Assembly (NCBI GenBank): GCA_001798605.1
Contig: MGST01000142.1
Location: forward strand, 1 to 44,850
Length of the DNA stretch: 44,850 nt
Source: Deltaproteobacteria bacterium RIFOXYA12_FULL_58_15
GTDB lineage: Bacteria > Myxococcota > XYA12-FULL-58-9
Reading direction: 5' to 3'
A program made the position numbers and the translations under genes. Positions within the stretch are counted from its first letter, which is position 1; every line of letters starts with the position of its first letter. Of the stretch, positions 17,903-27,477 are shown in pieces. The notes beneath the pieces are model-generated. The model was not told where the DNA came from and searched no databases. It saw nothing but the letters and a program-made list of their open reading frames with translations.

Positions 17903-17982
17903 GATTGGTGGTGACGCAATTTGCTAGCCGCCTACGCGGTCGTTGCACCGAGAACCCGAGTTCATGTAATTGATGCGGCCCG
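17886..17982. repeat. dispersed repeat, copy A (gene 3' end plus downstream flank)
   Basis: A 97-bp block covering the last codons of the OmpA-like gene and about 80 bp beyond. An ungapped alignment by eye to 26527-26623 shows 88 of 97 identical positions. Part of it (17892-17924) also matches 29132-29164 at 31 of 33 positions. This copy is attached to the intact gene, so it is the likely source. Confidence 0.8.
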
Positions 17983-18070
17983 AACCATACTCGAATTCAA
18001 CGGTGGGCTGAAGGACTCGGAGTAACCCAAGCACGCAAGTCGTCGCGATACCGGAGCATCCCCCGCCTGA

Positions 18071-18536
18071 TCACCCGCCAAAGGTCGCCCCGCACTGACT
18101 CGTGGTTGCACCGCAATCGATCCCCGACGGCGTCGACACCACACGCCCGCCACCATTGCCGGAGCGGGTCACCGTCATCCGTGGCCCAGCAACGCACTCA
18201 CCCGCTTGGCAGACGCCATCCGCACCACCAGCGGCTGTGAAGTCGCAAGAGTAAATGTCACCAAGGTTTTCGTAAATACACTTGCCGACTTTGCATCTGG
18301 CACCATGGGCCATTTGACAGGGTCCGGGGAAATCACAATCTGTGCGCGATGCACATTCCGCGTCAGCCACGGTGACGCAAACCTTCTGCACACAATCCTG
18401 GTCCAGAGTCTCACAGTCCCTCCGGCACCTCGCAGGAGCTGTTGCCCACCACGGTTTTGCCATCTGATTTACAGCCAGCACAGAATACCGCGCTCATCAC
18501 CAGGGCAACAAACGAAGAACGGCCAAGTTGAAACAT
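18071..18536 (-). pseudogene. Cys-rich lipoprotein gene broken by a frameshift
   Basis: The ATG at 18536 opens a perfect lipoprotein signal peptide (MFQLGRSSFVALVMSAVF, then CAGC), but the frame stops after about 41 codons. The Cys-rich body (RRDCETLDQDC, CASRTDC, CDFPGPCQ, CQAGECV) continues in another frame down to 18071. That body ends in a truncated GNGGGRVVS...GIDCG unit like the bacterial repeats that usually follow such modules. One small indel near 18410-18430 would join the two parts. Either the gene is decaying or the assembly has an error. It is convergent with the OmpA-like gene, across repeat copy A. Confidence 0.6.
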
Positions 18537-19095
18537 GTGACGCCGGAACATACCCACCTCGATTCTCTGCAAATGCGTAACGGTCAACTATGTGCACAGA
18601 CAGTCGGAGCTTTGGTGAACGCAGGATCCGCAAAGTCATCAACACGCCACATTTCCCCAACTCCCTGTTGGATGTTGGGCACTGGCGGTGCACAGAATGG
18701 GCCAAAAGATGGCAGCGACGGCACGTGCCTTGAAGTGTGATTCCAAGGGGTTGGCGCAGTCGCCAAAACAGGCGGGACGTTTGGAATGTCACTTCGAGCA
18801 CCACCTTGCACTGAAACGGCACTTGGCGGGTCCTCAATGAGGCCAGTGGAAGGCCAAGACGTTGAAACCGGCAGCCAATTGCTGTCGACAATGAACATCA
18901 CCGTGGGGTCTACGCCAAGACCACGTCTGACTGAGCGGCTTGCCGGTTGCGGGCACGCAAGACACCTGCTATCGGGGGAAAGGATTCACATGACACCTTC
19001 GTGCGCAAGGAGTGCGCTCCACAAGCTAGTAGATTGCCGGAGGGCTCTTCGTGGCTGCGAACATCTGGCGGCACTGGAAGCCCAGGGAGTCATCC
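18537..19095. other. 559-bp stretch with no confident gene
   Basis: Several short overlapping open frames exist. The least unlikely runs 18901 to 18584 on the minus strand (105 codons), without signal peptide, domain or ribosome-binding site. No hairpin-plus-T-tract terminator was found. The last part must hold the promoter of the ABC operon beginning at 19096, but no clear -35/-10 pair stood out. Confidence 0.5.
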
Positions 19096-19797
<702 letters not shown>

Positions 19798-19806
19798 GGC
19801 GAAGTC

Positions 19807-21891
19807 ATGGCTCGTTTTCGCATCATGCGTTTGTTGGCCCTGCGCAACCTCTTGTCACACAAGGTCAGCTCGGCGATCGTCGGTGGCATCATTGTCTTCG
19901 GCACCTTCCTGGTCGTGCTCGGGACCAGCATCCTCGACACCATCGATGAGGCGATGGCCCGTGGCATCACCGCGAGCCTCGCCGGCCACCTACAAGTCTA
20001 CTCTGCGGATGCCCAGGACGACCTGGCCTTGTTTGGGGGGGGCTTCATGGGCAATGCGGAGATCGGCACCATCCCCGACTTCGCTGTTGTCCGAAAGAAA
20101 CTCGAGGCAATCGACAACGTCGAGGCGGTCATCCCGATGGGCATGTCACTGCACACCGACGTGCCCGCCAGCGAGCTCGACCTCGCCATCACTCGTCTGC
20201 GGCAGGCTGTGGCGACTGGCGACCCCGGTGAAATCGACTCTTTGGCGCAGCAGATCCGCGACATGGCCGCCGATATAGAAGAAGAGCAGAACAAGACCCG
20301 CGCCATCGCCCGCAAGGAGGAGCAGGTCCGCATCGACGAGCGGCTGGAGATCCTCCGCCGGGTCCGCAGCGAGGCGTTCTGGCAGGCGCTGTCTCGCACG
20401 CCCGAAGAGGAGCTCACCTACCTCGACGGCAAGCTGGCCCCACTCTCCCTTGAAGGAGAGATGCTGTGGATGCGCAACCTGGGCACCGATCTGGATCGTT
20501 TTGCCGAACGGTTCGACCGCTTCGAGCTGGTCGCCGGCGAGCTGGTGCCGACGGGCAGGCGAGGTCTGCTCCTGGCCGAGCGCTTCTGCGAAGACCAGCT
20601 CAAGAACAAGGTGGCGCGCGATCTGGACCAGATCTTCACCGCCGTGACCGAACGGGGCCAGAAGATCGCCCAGGATCCGGAGACCAAAGACAAGGCCCGC
20701 CGCCTGCCCGGCCAGTATCGCCGGGTGACCTACGACATCTCACCGGAAGACGCGGCGCTCATTGTCGAGCGCCTGGCACCGTTGGTGGGTGTGGGCAAGA
20801 ACATCGAAGAAACGATCAAGACGTTACTCACTGTTACCGACGAAAACCTCGCTGCGCACCACAAGGCTTTCTACGAGCAGGTCGCTCCGCACATTCGGCT
20901 CTACAAAGCCAAGGTCGGCGACACGCTGACGTTGCGCTCCTACACCAAGAGCGGTTACATCAAGTCGCTCAACGTGCGCATCTGGGGCATCTACCGCTTC
21001 AAGAGCCTAGAGAAATCTGATTTGGCCGGAGCGCAGAATTTGCTCGACATTGTCAGCTTCCGCGAGCTGTACGGGATTATGACCAAGGAGAAGCAGGAAG
21101 AGCTCTCTGCCATCCGCAAGGAGGTCGGTGCTGCGGCGGTCAACCGCGACGACGCCGAGGCGATGCTCTTTGGCGGCGGCGATGCGCTTGAGACCCGCGC
21201 CCAACAGACCGACATGGACGACGCCGAGATCTTCGGTGCCGATGGTGCGCTGGCCGTCGCTCGGGCCGAGTCAGACGGCTTTGACCCGACCCAGGTCGAT
21301 CAAGGCCTAGCGCTCAACGCAGCAGTGATCCTCAAGGACCCCGACCGCCTCGACGAGACCCGCGCCCAGATCGCCGCCGTCAGCAAAGCCGAAGGACTCA
21401 ATCTCCAGGTGGTCGATTGGCAACAGGCCTCTGGCATTGTCGGGCAGTTGATCATCGTCATCCGCATCGTCCTTTACGTCGCGATCTTCATCATCTTCCT
21501 CGTGGCTCTGGCGATCATCAACAATTCGATGGTGATGGCAACCTTGGAGCGCATCGATGAGATCGGCACGATGCGAGCCCTCGGGGCGCAGCGTTCATTC
21601 GTCATGGGGGTCTTCCTGCTCGAGACCTTGATCCTCGGTGCCTTCGCCGGCCTCGTCGGCGCTGTCGCCGGCGCTGCAGTCGTCGGGCTGCTCGGCCATG
21701 CCGGCATCCCGGCCCCCAACGATATCATGATCTTCGTCTTCTCCGGCCCTCGGCTGTTTCCCGCAGTCGGTGCCTCGAACGTCATCTTCGCGCTGGCAGT
21801 CATCTTTCTGGTCAGCCTGGCCTCGACCTTCTACCCGGCCCGCATCGCCGCCCGCATCTCGCCGGTGGTGGCCATGCAAAGCAAGGAGTGA
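19807..21891 (+). CDS. FtsX-family ABC permease, long form
   Basis: 694 residues, about 250 more than a usual LolC/E or MacB-type permease of this class. One TM near 14-38 follows the RLLALRNLLSHK motif. A very large periplasmic region (about 40-540) contains a charged helical insert (residues about 150-330, EEEQNKTRAIARKEEQVR and on). Three C-terminal TMs carry the FtsX signature (LERIDEIGTMRALGAQ). It is 9 nt after the ATPase and 3 nt before the second permease. The insert could be the substrate- or partner-binding arm (inference). Confidence 0.9.
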   Translation: MARFRIMRLLALRNLLSHKVSSAIVGGIIVFGTFLVVLGTSILDTIDEAMARGITASLAGHLQVYSADAQDDLALFGGGFMGNAEIGTIPDFAVVRKKLEAIDNVEAVIPMGMSLHTDVPASELDLAITRLRQAVATGDPGEIDSLAQQIRDMAADIEEEQNKTRAIARKEEQVRIDERLEILRRVRSEAFWQALSRTPEEELTYLDGKLAPLSLEGEMLWMRNLGTDLDRFAERFDRFELVAGELVPTGRRGLLLAERFCEDQLKNKVARDLDQIFTAVTERGQKIAQDPETKDKARRLPGQYRRVTYDISPEDAALIVERLAPLVGVGKNIEETIKTLLTVTDENLAAHHKAFYEQVAPHIRLYKAKVGDTLTLRSYTKSGYIKSLNVRIWGIYRFKSLEKSDLAGAQNLLDIVSFRELYGIMTKEKQEELSAIRKEVGAAAVNRDDAEAMLFGGGDALETRAQQTDMDDAEIFGADGALAVARAESDGFDPTQVDQGLALNAAVILKDPDRLDETRAQIAAVSKAEGLNLQVVDWQQASGIVGQLIIVIRIVLYVAIFIIFLVALAIINNSMVMATLERIDEIGTMRALGAQRSFVMGVFLLETLILGAFAGLVGAVAGAAVVGLLGHAGIPAPNDIMIFVFSGPRLFPAVGASNVIFALAVIFLVSLASTFYPARIAARISPVVAMQSKE

Positions 21892-21894
21892 GCC

Positions 21895-23238
21895 ATGGGC
21901 ATGTACTTCGTCATGGCCTGGCGCAACCTGGTGCAAGCCAAACGCCGAACGTTGTTGCTTTCGGCGGCCCTTGGTTTCGTCTCGCTGTTTTTGGTGCTGC
22001 TGCTCGCCCTGTCGCAGGGCGTCACCGACACAATGCTTCGCTCCTCGACGGTGCTCTACACCGGCCATGTCAACGTCGGCGGCTTTTACAAGGCCAAGGC
22101 CACCGATGCCTGGCCGCTGGTGGAGGACGTCGCCAACCTGCGCAAGATCGTCGATGCGAACACCGACGATATCGACCATGTCGTCGATCGGTTGCGCGGC
22201 TGGGCCAAGCTGGTCAGTTCCACCTCGAGCCTCTATGCCTCGCTCTCCGGCATCGACATCGCCGAGGAGGGGGCCTTCCTCGAGAAGATTCAATTGGCAC
22301 CCGAACGCGACTACAAGAAGAACGGCGGCGACGCGATCCTGGGTCGGATCGAGGACCTCGCCCAACCCAACACCATCATGCTCTTCGCCGCTCAAGCCAA
22401 GCGACTCGGCCTCGACATCGGCGACGAGTTAACTCTCAGCGCTGAATCGATGGGCGGGACCACCAACACCATGGACGTGCGCCTGGTCGCGGTAGCCAAA
22501 GATCTTGGCTTCATGAGCAACTGGAACGCCTACCTGCCCAAGAGCGCCATTCGGGAGATGTACCAACTTGCTGACGACATCTCCGGGGTGGTGCTCGTCT
22601 ATTTGCGTTACCCCGCACAGGCCAACCTAGCAATGGAGAAGTTGCGCGGCGCACTCACCGCGCGTGGTTACACCTTGATGGACCATCAACCGGCTTCTTT
22701 CTGGATGAAATTCGAGTCGGTAGCCGGCGAGGATTGGCTCGGTCAACGCCTCGATCTCACCACCTGGGAGGACGAGGTCGGCATGATGAAATGGGCGATC
22801 ACCGCTCTCGACTCGATCTCCTTCTTCCTGGTCGCCATCATGCTGCTCATCATCATCATCGGCATCGTCAACACCATGTTCATCGCCGTGCGCGAGCGAA
22901 CCAACGAGATCGGCACCATGCGCGCCGTCGGCATGCACCGCCGTCAAGTGCTCAAGCTCTTTCTACTCGAAGCGGCGCTGCTCGGTGCCGGGGCCAGCGC
23001 CGCCGGCGGCATCTGTGGCGCACTGCTCGCCACCCTGCTCAACGCCATCGAGGTGCCGTTGGGCATCGATGCACTGCGGGCCGTCTTGATGAGCGATACG
23101 CTCACCCTCACCGTCCAACCGGCTCAGTTGATTGGCACGGTGCTCACTTTCACCATCGTCGCCGCGGTCGCCGCATTTTGGCCGGCAGTGCGTGCCGCGC
23201 GGCTGGTGCCGGTCACGGCCATTCACCGCGCCGAATGA
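21895..23238 (+). CDS. FtsX-family ABC permease, standard form
   Basis: 447 residues with ribosome-binding site AAGGAG 6 nt before the ATG. One N-terminal TM (about 20-40), a MacB-like periplasmic domain and three C-terminal TMs with the motif VRERTNEIGTMRAVGMHR. Together with the long permease it would form a heterodimeric membrane part like LolC/LolE. The product of the next gene is LolA-like, which fits a lipoprotein- or lipid-directed export line. Confidence 0.92.
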   Translation: MGMYFVMAWRNLVQAKRRTLLLSAALGFVSLFLVLLLALSQGVTDTMLRSSTVLYTGHVNVGGFYKAKATDAWPLVEDVANLRKIVDANTDDIDHVVDRLRGWAKLVSSTSSLYASLSGIDIAEEGAFLEKIQLAPERDYKKNGGDAILGRIEDLAQPNTIMLFAAQAKRLGLDIGDELTLSAESMGGTTNTMDVRLVAVAKDLGFMSNWNAYLPKSAIREMYQLADDISGVVLVYLRYPAQANLAMEKLRGALTARGYTLMDHQPASFWMKFESVAGEDWLGQRLDLTTWEDEVGMMKWAITALDSISFFLVAIMLLIIIIGIVNTMFIAVRERTNEIGTMRAVGMHRRQVLKLFLLEAALLGAGASAAGGICGALLATLLNAIEVPLGIDALRAVLMSDTLTLTVQPAQLIGTVLTFTIVAAVAAFWPAVRAARLVPVTAIHRAE

Positions 23239-23247
23239 GGAGATGCC

Positions 23248-24012
23248 ATGCTCTCGAGTCTACTCTGCGTCCTGGTCCTCTCTGCTGCGCCGACAACGCC
23301 GTTGAGCGAGCCGCAGATGGTCGAGATCTTGAAGACCATCGACGACCGGCAACGCAACTCCGGCGACTACACCGCGCTTGCCTACATCGAGCAGAAGGAG
23401 CGCGACAAAGACGACCTGCTCTACGAGGCGGTCATTTACCGGCGGGATGACGACGACAAGCTGATGATTCTTTTCACCCGTCCCAAGGCCGAGGCGGGCA
23501 AAGGTTATTTGCGGCTCGACAAGAACCTCTTTTTTTATGACCCGTCGGTCGGCAAGTGGGAGCGACGCACCGAGCGTGAACGTATCGGCGGCACCGGCTC
23601 GCAGCGGTCCGACTTCGACGAGTCGCGCCTGGCCGAGGAGTACAACCCGACCTACGTAGGCGCTGAGAAGCTCGGTGCCTTCGGGGTGCATCAACTCGAG
23701 CTGCGCGCCAAACCGGGTGCCGACGTCACCTACCCGGTGATGCGACTGTGGGTCGACGAGAAGACGATCAACATCCTCAAGGCGCAGGAGTTGGCTCTCT
23801 CGGGTAAACTGATGCGCACCACCTACTACCCCAAGTGGAACACCCTGTTCAGCGAGGACAAGGGGAAAGAGGTCTATTTCCCTCAGGAGATCCGCATCTA
23901 CGACGAGGTCGAGAAGGGCAACAGCACTCTGGTGGTCATGCGCAAGGTCGACCTCAAATCGCTTGAGTCGAACATCTTCACCAAGGCCTGGTTGGAGAGC
24001 AAGAGCAGATGA
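23248..24012 (+). CDS. LolA-like outer-membrane lipoprotein-sorting protein
   Basis: 254 residues; GAGGAG lies 6 nt before the ATG. Signal peptide about 1-17 (SLLCVLVLSAA). The body has the alternating strand pattern of the LolA/LolB half-barrel family annotated as outer-membrane lipoprotein-sorting proteins: IYRRDDDDKLMILFTRP, GYLRLDKNLFFYDPSVGKWER and VYFPQEIRIYD. Such proteins are periplasmic carriers. It overlaps the barrel gene by ATGA. The probable role is shuttling cargo from the FtsX permeases towards the outer membrane. Confidence 0.85.
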   Translation: MLSSLLCVLVLSAAPTTPLSEPQMVEILKTIDDRQRNSGDYTALAYIEQKERDKDDLLYEAVIYRRDDDDKLMILFTRPKAEAGKGYLRLDKNLFFYDPSVGKWERRTERERIGGTGSQRSDFDESRLAEEYNPTYVGAEKLGAFGVHQLELRAKPGADVTYPVMRLWVDEKTINILKAQELALSGKLMRTTYYPKWNTLFSEDKGKEVYFPQEIRIYDEVEKGNSTLVVMRKVDLKSLESNIFTKAWLESKSR

Positions 24013-25472
24013 GCGCCGCTCTACCACTGCTGATAGGGCTGCTTCTGCCGGTGGCGCAGGCCGAGGCCGAACGCGAGGAGGAACTGTTTGGCGCGCCCAC
24101 GCCTAGCAACGACACAGCAACCGCGCCTGAGCCTCCGGTCGAGCCCGCCTCCTCGGGCCAGCCGGACGGCTCCACCCCCGAGACAGCGTTGTTCGGTGCC
24201 CCCGCCTCCGAAGAGACATCCGCCCCAGCCGCGGATCGCAGCACCGCCCTCGAGGAACGCCTCTCTGGCAGCCTCGACGCCCAGCAGGACTGGCTCGACC
24301 TCGGAGGTCTGTTGTACTCGCGGCTCGAGTACAACGCTGTCGACGAGATGCCGGCAGAGAAGAACACCTGGCACACGCCGACGTTGCTCGACGTCTATTT
24401 CGATGGCCGACCCAACGACCGGGTGCGCGCCTATGCCCGCGGTCGATTGTCCTATGACGCCACGGTGCGCGAAGGTGCACTAAACGCCTATGGTGCCGAG
24501 CAGGTTCGGACCCAGGTGCTGCTCGATCAGCTCTGGCTGAAATTCGACATCTTGAAAACAGTTTTCCTCACCATCGGCAAGCAACCCATTCGCTGGGGCT
24601 CGGGTCGCTTCTGGAATCCGACTGACTTTCTCAACAGGCAGAAGCGAGATCCCTTGGCCATCATCGATGAGCGCAACGGCGTCAGCGCGATCAAGCTCCA
24701 CCTGCCACTCGAGGCGCTCGGTTGGAACCTCTACGCCGTGGCCAATCTGGAAGAGGCAGAGAATCCCAAGAACGTCGGCGGTGCCATCCGCGCGGAGCTG
24801 CTCGGCGACCAGACCGAGTTGGCCTTGACCTATGCAGCGCGCAACAACAATCCGCACCAACTCGGCATCGATATCTCCACCGGGGTGTGGTTGTTCGACC
24901 TGAGGGCCGAGCTGGCGGCTCAAAAGGGCGTTGAGACACCTTTCTACCGCGGGCCGTTCGACGTCGCCCGCCTACAGCTCCCGCGCGAGGTCACTCGGTC
25001 TGACGATTGGATTCTGCAAGGCACCGCCGCCCTGGAGCTGACCGCGCGCTACTCCGACCAGGACACAGTCACCGTCGGCGTCGAGTACTTCTACAATGAT
25101 GCCGGCTATCCGGACGCCCATCTCTATCCCTGGTTGGCGCTGAACAACCGCTTCACGCCGCTCTACCTTGGACGCCACTATGCTGGCGGCTACCTGCTGC
25201 TGCCTCGGCCCGGCCTATGGAACAACACCAGCTTCACTTTGAGCGGCCTGGCCAACCTGAGCGACGAGTCGTATCTCGCTCGCTTCGACTACGCGGTGCG
25301 GCTGCTCACGTTTATCGACCTGAATCTGTACGCTTCCTACCACTTTGGCGAGAGCGGCGAGTTGCACTACAGCTACTCGCTAGCGCCCATCCCCGTTGAA
25401 GGACTCGAGAACGGGTTCGAGATCAACGCGCCGATGATCGACATCGGTATCGCTTTGCGCGTCGCGCTCTGA
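24009..25472 (+). CDS. outer-membrane beta-barrel protein, last gene of ABC operon
   Basis: 487 residues. Signal peptide about 1-18. Residues 20-80 are an Ala/Pro/Glu-rich linker with a repeated LFGAP motif (near 26 and 62). From about 95 on there are alternating amphipathic strands with aromatic girdles (YLYPWLALNNRF, SYHFGESGELHYSY) and a last strand ending in ALRVAL, as in a porin. I see no named family beyond a DUF1302-like look. Position at the end of the operon suggests it is the outer-membrane partner or cargo receptor. Confidence 0.8.
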   Translation: MSAALPLLIGLLLPVAQAEAEREEELFGAPTPSNDTATAPEPPVEPASSGQPDGSTPETALFGAPASEETSAPAADRSTALEERLSGSLDAQQDWLDLGGLLYSRLEYNAVDEMPAEKNTWHTPTLLDVYFDGRPNDRVRAYARGRLSYDATVREGALNAYGAEQVRTQVLLDQLWLKFDILKTVFLTIGKQPIRWGSGRFWNPTDFLNRQKRDPLAIIDERNGVSAIKLHLPLEALGWNLYAVANLEEAENPKNVGGAIRAELLGDQTELALTYAARNNNPHQLGIDISTGVWLFDLRAELAAQKGVETPFYRGPFDVARLQLPREVTRSDDWILQGTAALELTARYSDQDTVTVGVEYFYNDAGYPDAHLYPWLALNNRFTPLYLGRHYAGGYLLLPRPGLWNNTSFTLSGLANLSDESYLARFDYAVRLLTFIDLNLYASYHFGESGELHYSYSLAPIPVEGLENGFEINAPMIDIGIALRVAL

Positions 25473-25653
25473 GGCTGTTCACTCGGTAGCCCGAAAGAAA
25501 TTGCCAACCCATAATTCCATCAACACGATTTACCCCATTACCCCATTCAGGGCTTCCGCTCGGTGTGAAAAACCGCAAAGAGAACGATCAACTGCGGAGA
25601 AAGCGCACGGGGTAAATTCCCATTTGGGTCGAGAGCCGGGAGAGTGCCTATAT

Positions 25654-25675
25654 CTGAGTGCAAAGGAGCACTCAG
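25654..25675 (+). promoter_or_regulatory. perfect hairpin enclosing the ribosome-binding site of the 25676 gene
   Basis: An 8-bp perfect inverted repeat, CTGAGTGC (25654-25661) and GCACTCAG (25668-25675), encloses the loop AAAGGA, which with the next G forms the AAGGAG site. The 3' arm ends directly at the ATG. In RNA the stem would sit across the translation start and could lower initiation. Confidence 0.65.
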
Positions 25676-25999
25676 ATGGCACAAATGCAGCAATTCGCAG
25701 CCAAATCAGCCGAAGCTAGCCGCCTTCGCCAGCGCAAGTACCAGCTCGTCCGTCAGTTCAACTTGCCCGAGAACCTCGTCGGCGGTTCCTTGAGCCAGAC
25801 ACACCGGCGGTGTGGTCGACCCAACTGCCATTGCACAGGTGGGCCCGGCCATACCCAATGGTCAATCACGTTCAGCCGCTGTGGCGACCGCCGCGTAGTA
25901 CCCAGCAGTTTACTGAAAGGCCTTTTGAGCTCGAGCAAGACGTTGCCATTACCCAGCAGTTTGAGGTGCTTGTTCGACACCATCGGGCGAGTGATGTAA
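25676..25999 (+). CDS. DUF6788-type transposon-associated protein, 3' end replaced
   Basis: 107 residues from the ATG at 25676. Residues about 15-78 match the small DUF6788-type proteins found beside transposases: LRQRKYQLVRQFN, GSLSQTHRRCGRPNCHC and GHTQWSITFSRCGDRRVV. The Cys-x4-Cys-x-Cys set suggests a zinc knuckle. After residue about 78 the similarity ends: the DNA from about 25905 on is the antisense of an IS91-like transposase fragment, so the last 30 residues are a by-product of the junction. It is probably a remnant. Confidence 0.6.
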   Translation: MAQMQQFAAKSAEASRLRQRKYQLVRQFNLPENLVGGSLSQTHRRCGRPNCHCTGGPGHTQWSITFSRCGDRRVVPSSLLKGLLSSSKTLPLPSSLRCLFDTIGRVM

Positions 26000-26211
26000 C
26001 GAACCAACCGTGCCAGCCCCTTGCGGTCGTGGGCAGACACCCGCCGCTTGGCGTGCACCGAAAAGCCATAGTCTGGCGTCTGACCCTGCGGCTCGAAGCC
26101 ATTGTTTTGCGATTGACGTCCGTCATCTGCCGCATGGTCTGACCATTGTGGACGCAATCGAATGATCCGTTGCCCAGCCCGTTTGCCGACCATTGTCTTG
26201 CACCGCTCCAA
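25905..26211 (-). pseudogene. IS91-like (Y2-type) transposase fragment
   Basis: The minus frame contains VGKRAGQRIIRLR, GFSVHAKRRVSAHDRKGLARLV, RYITRP and VLLELKRPF, characteristic of the C-terminal half of IS91-like 'putative transposase' proteins. The frame continues leftwards only as the antisense of the DUF6788 gene and is closed upstream by a stop just past 26211. The N-terminal zinc-binding and catalytic Tyr regions were not found. It is a remnant without function. Confidence 0.65.
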
Positions 26212-26637
26212 CCTCCAGTGGGCTATGCCCCCTCGAAGAACTGAATGACGCGATGGCCCTAAAAGGCCCCAAGAGAAGTATGGTTCTCCCGTGTGGTAGA
26301 ACAGTTTCGCGCCCAGCTCCTCAACGGCTGTTGCATCCGGATCGATTCGATCATCTTGACGGGAGGTCGGCCCAACGACCGGGACCCAGGTGGGTCACGG
26401 GTAGGTGCCTTCATCGCTGCGACTGGACAGCAGTCGAGTATCGTGCGTCGTGGATAGCGCCCAGGGTTCTGCGCTGTTCAGCTGACGCCACGACAGTGTA
26501 GCCGGCATTGGCATTGGCACTGGCATCGCCAAAAAGGGATTAAGCTTGGTGGTGACGTAATTTGCTAGCCGCCTACGCCGCCATTGCACCGAGAACCCGA
26601 GTTCATGCAATTGATGCGTCCCGCGCCCCGACCATCC
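26212..26637. other. gene-poor debris between transposase fragment and lipoprotein gene
   Basis: No frame here shows a recognisable product. The right part holds repeat copy B. The left part may be further eroded transposon sequence, but no terminal repeats or target duplication could be picked out. Confidence 0.5.
26527..26623. repeat. dispersed repeat, copy B
   Basis: Ungapped match to copy A (17886-17982) at 88 of 97 positions. It contains the counterpart of the last codons and stop of the OmpA-like gene but not the gene itself. A weaker match continues to about 26640, where the adjacent minus-strand lipoprotein gene ends. Confidence 0.8.
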
Positions 26638-27468
26638 TCAAAACCACTGGTCGGCGTTGGCAACAATCGTCGGACAGTCGGTGTTCGACTCCACACGCCG
26701 CATCCGAAACACGCTCTCGGCGGCACTTGGCGTGCCGTCATCGGGAGCAAACTGGGCCAATGTCGCTGGGGTTGACCCCAAAGTCCGCTGCTGGCTGCTC
26801 CAAGTGATACTCCCAAGGCCGGTGCCAGTTTCGACATCGACAGTGCCTGCCAACTCTGTGAAGGTTCGCTGAATCACGTAGAGCTCCCCGGAAACAATGC
26901 CGGTGAGGAAAACGGTCATCCCAGGATGGCCGTCTTCGTCCTGGTCGATGACCCGTTCATCGAGTGGGTCGTCGGGCAACTCGTCGTTCGCGGGGTCGGC
27001 GAGGTTGACCCCTTGGAGCTCGATGGCGAGAGCTTCATGGTAGTATCCGCCCACAACCTCGGCACCCGATACCTTGGTGCCCAACGCTTCTAGATATGCG
27101 TCGGAAATAATACTTCGCACGCCAACGCCAGGAGTATTCTCGATAGCAACTGCACAGGGTGTCGCGCTCAGCACGTAGCCATTGTCGCCCTCGTCGATTA
27201 CCAGCCGTTCAGTCGACGTCACAGTGGTGGTCACCTCTCCGAAGATGTGTTGACCCGTCGAGACAAGCACCTGCAGACGGGCCCACACACCAGCAAGACC
27301 CTGGACGCCACTCCGATCACCGACGCTCGCGTCGTCACCGAGGTCGACATGAGAATCGCCGTCCAGCTTGTCACCATCACTCGGGCTCGGTCTCATTGAA
27401 AACGGGTCATTGAGCTCGGGCGCGGAGCAACGAACAAACATCAACAGAAGCATGGCTGTCAAACGCAC
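26638..27468 (-). CDS. lipoprotein, partner of FadL-like porin
   Basis: 276 residues from a GTG at 27468; its AGGAG overlaps the stop codon of the upstream gene. The signal peptide ends in FVRC (lipid Cys14). The mature start is acidic (DGDKLDGDSHVDLGDD). A globular part follows with strands (GVWARLQVLVSTG, VFLTGIVSGELYVIQR) and one DQDEDGHPG loop that could bind calcium. No family recognised. It lies 9 nt after the FadL-like gene, so both are probably one operon acting at the outer membrane. Confidence 0.75.
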   Translation of the reverse strand: MRLTAMLLLMFVRCSAPELNDPFSMRPSPSDGDKLDGDSHVDLGDDASVGDRSGVQGLAGVWARLQVLVSTGQHIFGEVTTTVTSTERLVIDEGDNGYVLSATPCAVAIENTPGVGVRSIISDAYLEALGTKVSGAEVVGGYYHEALAIELQGVNLADPANDELPDDPLDERVIDQDEDGHPGMTVFLTGIVSGELYVIQRTFTELAGTVDVETGTGLGSITWSSQQRTLGSTPATLAQFAPDDGTPSAAESVFRMRRVESNTDCPTIVANADQWF

Positions 27469-27477
27469 GTCAATCTC

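Noticed and set aside
18584-18901. 105-codon minus-strand open frame
   Set aside because: No ribosome-binding site, no recognisable domain and overlapping open frames of similar length; treated as part of a gene-poor gap.
26395-26610. 71-codon minus-strand open frame over repeat copy B
   Set aside because: The same frame in copy A has no start codon and no ribosome-binding site is seen in B, so coding conservation is not supported.
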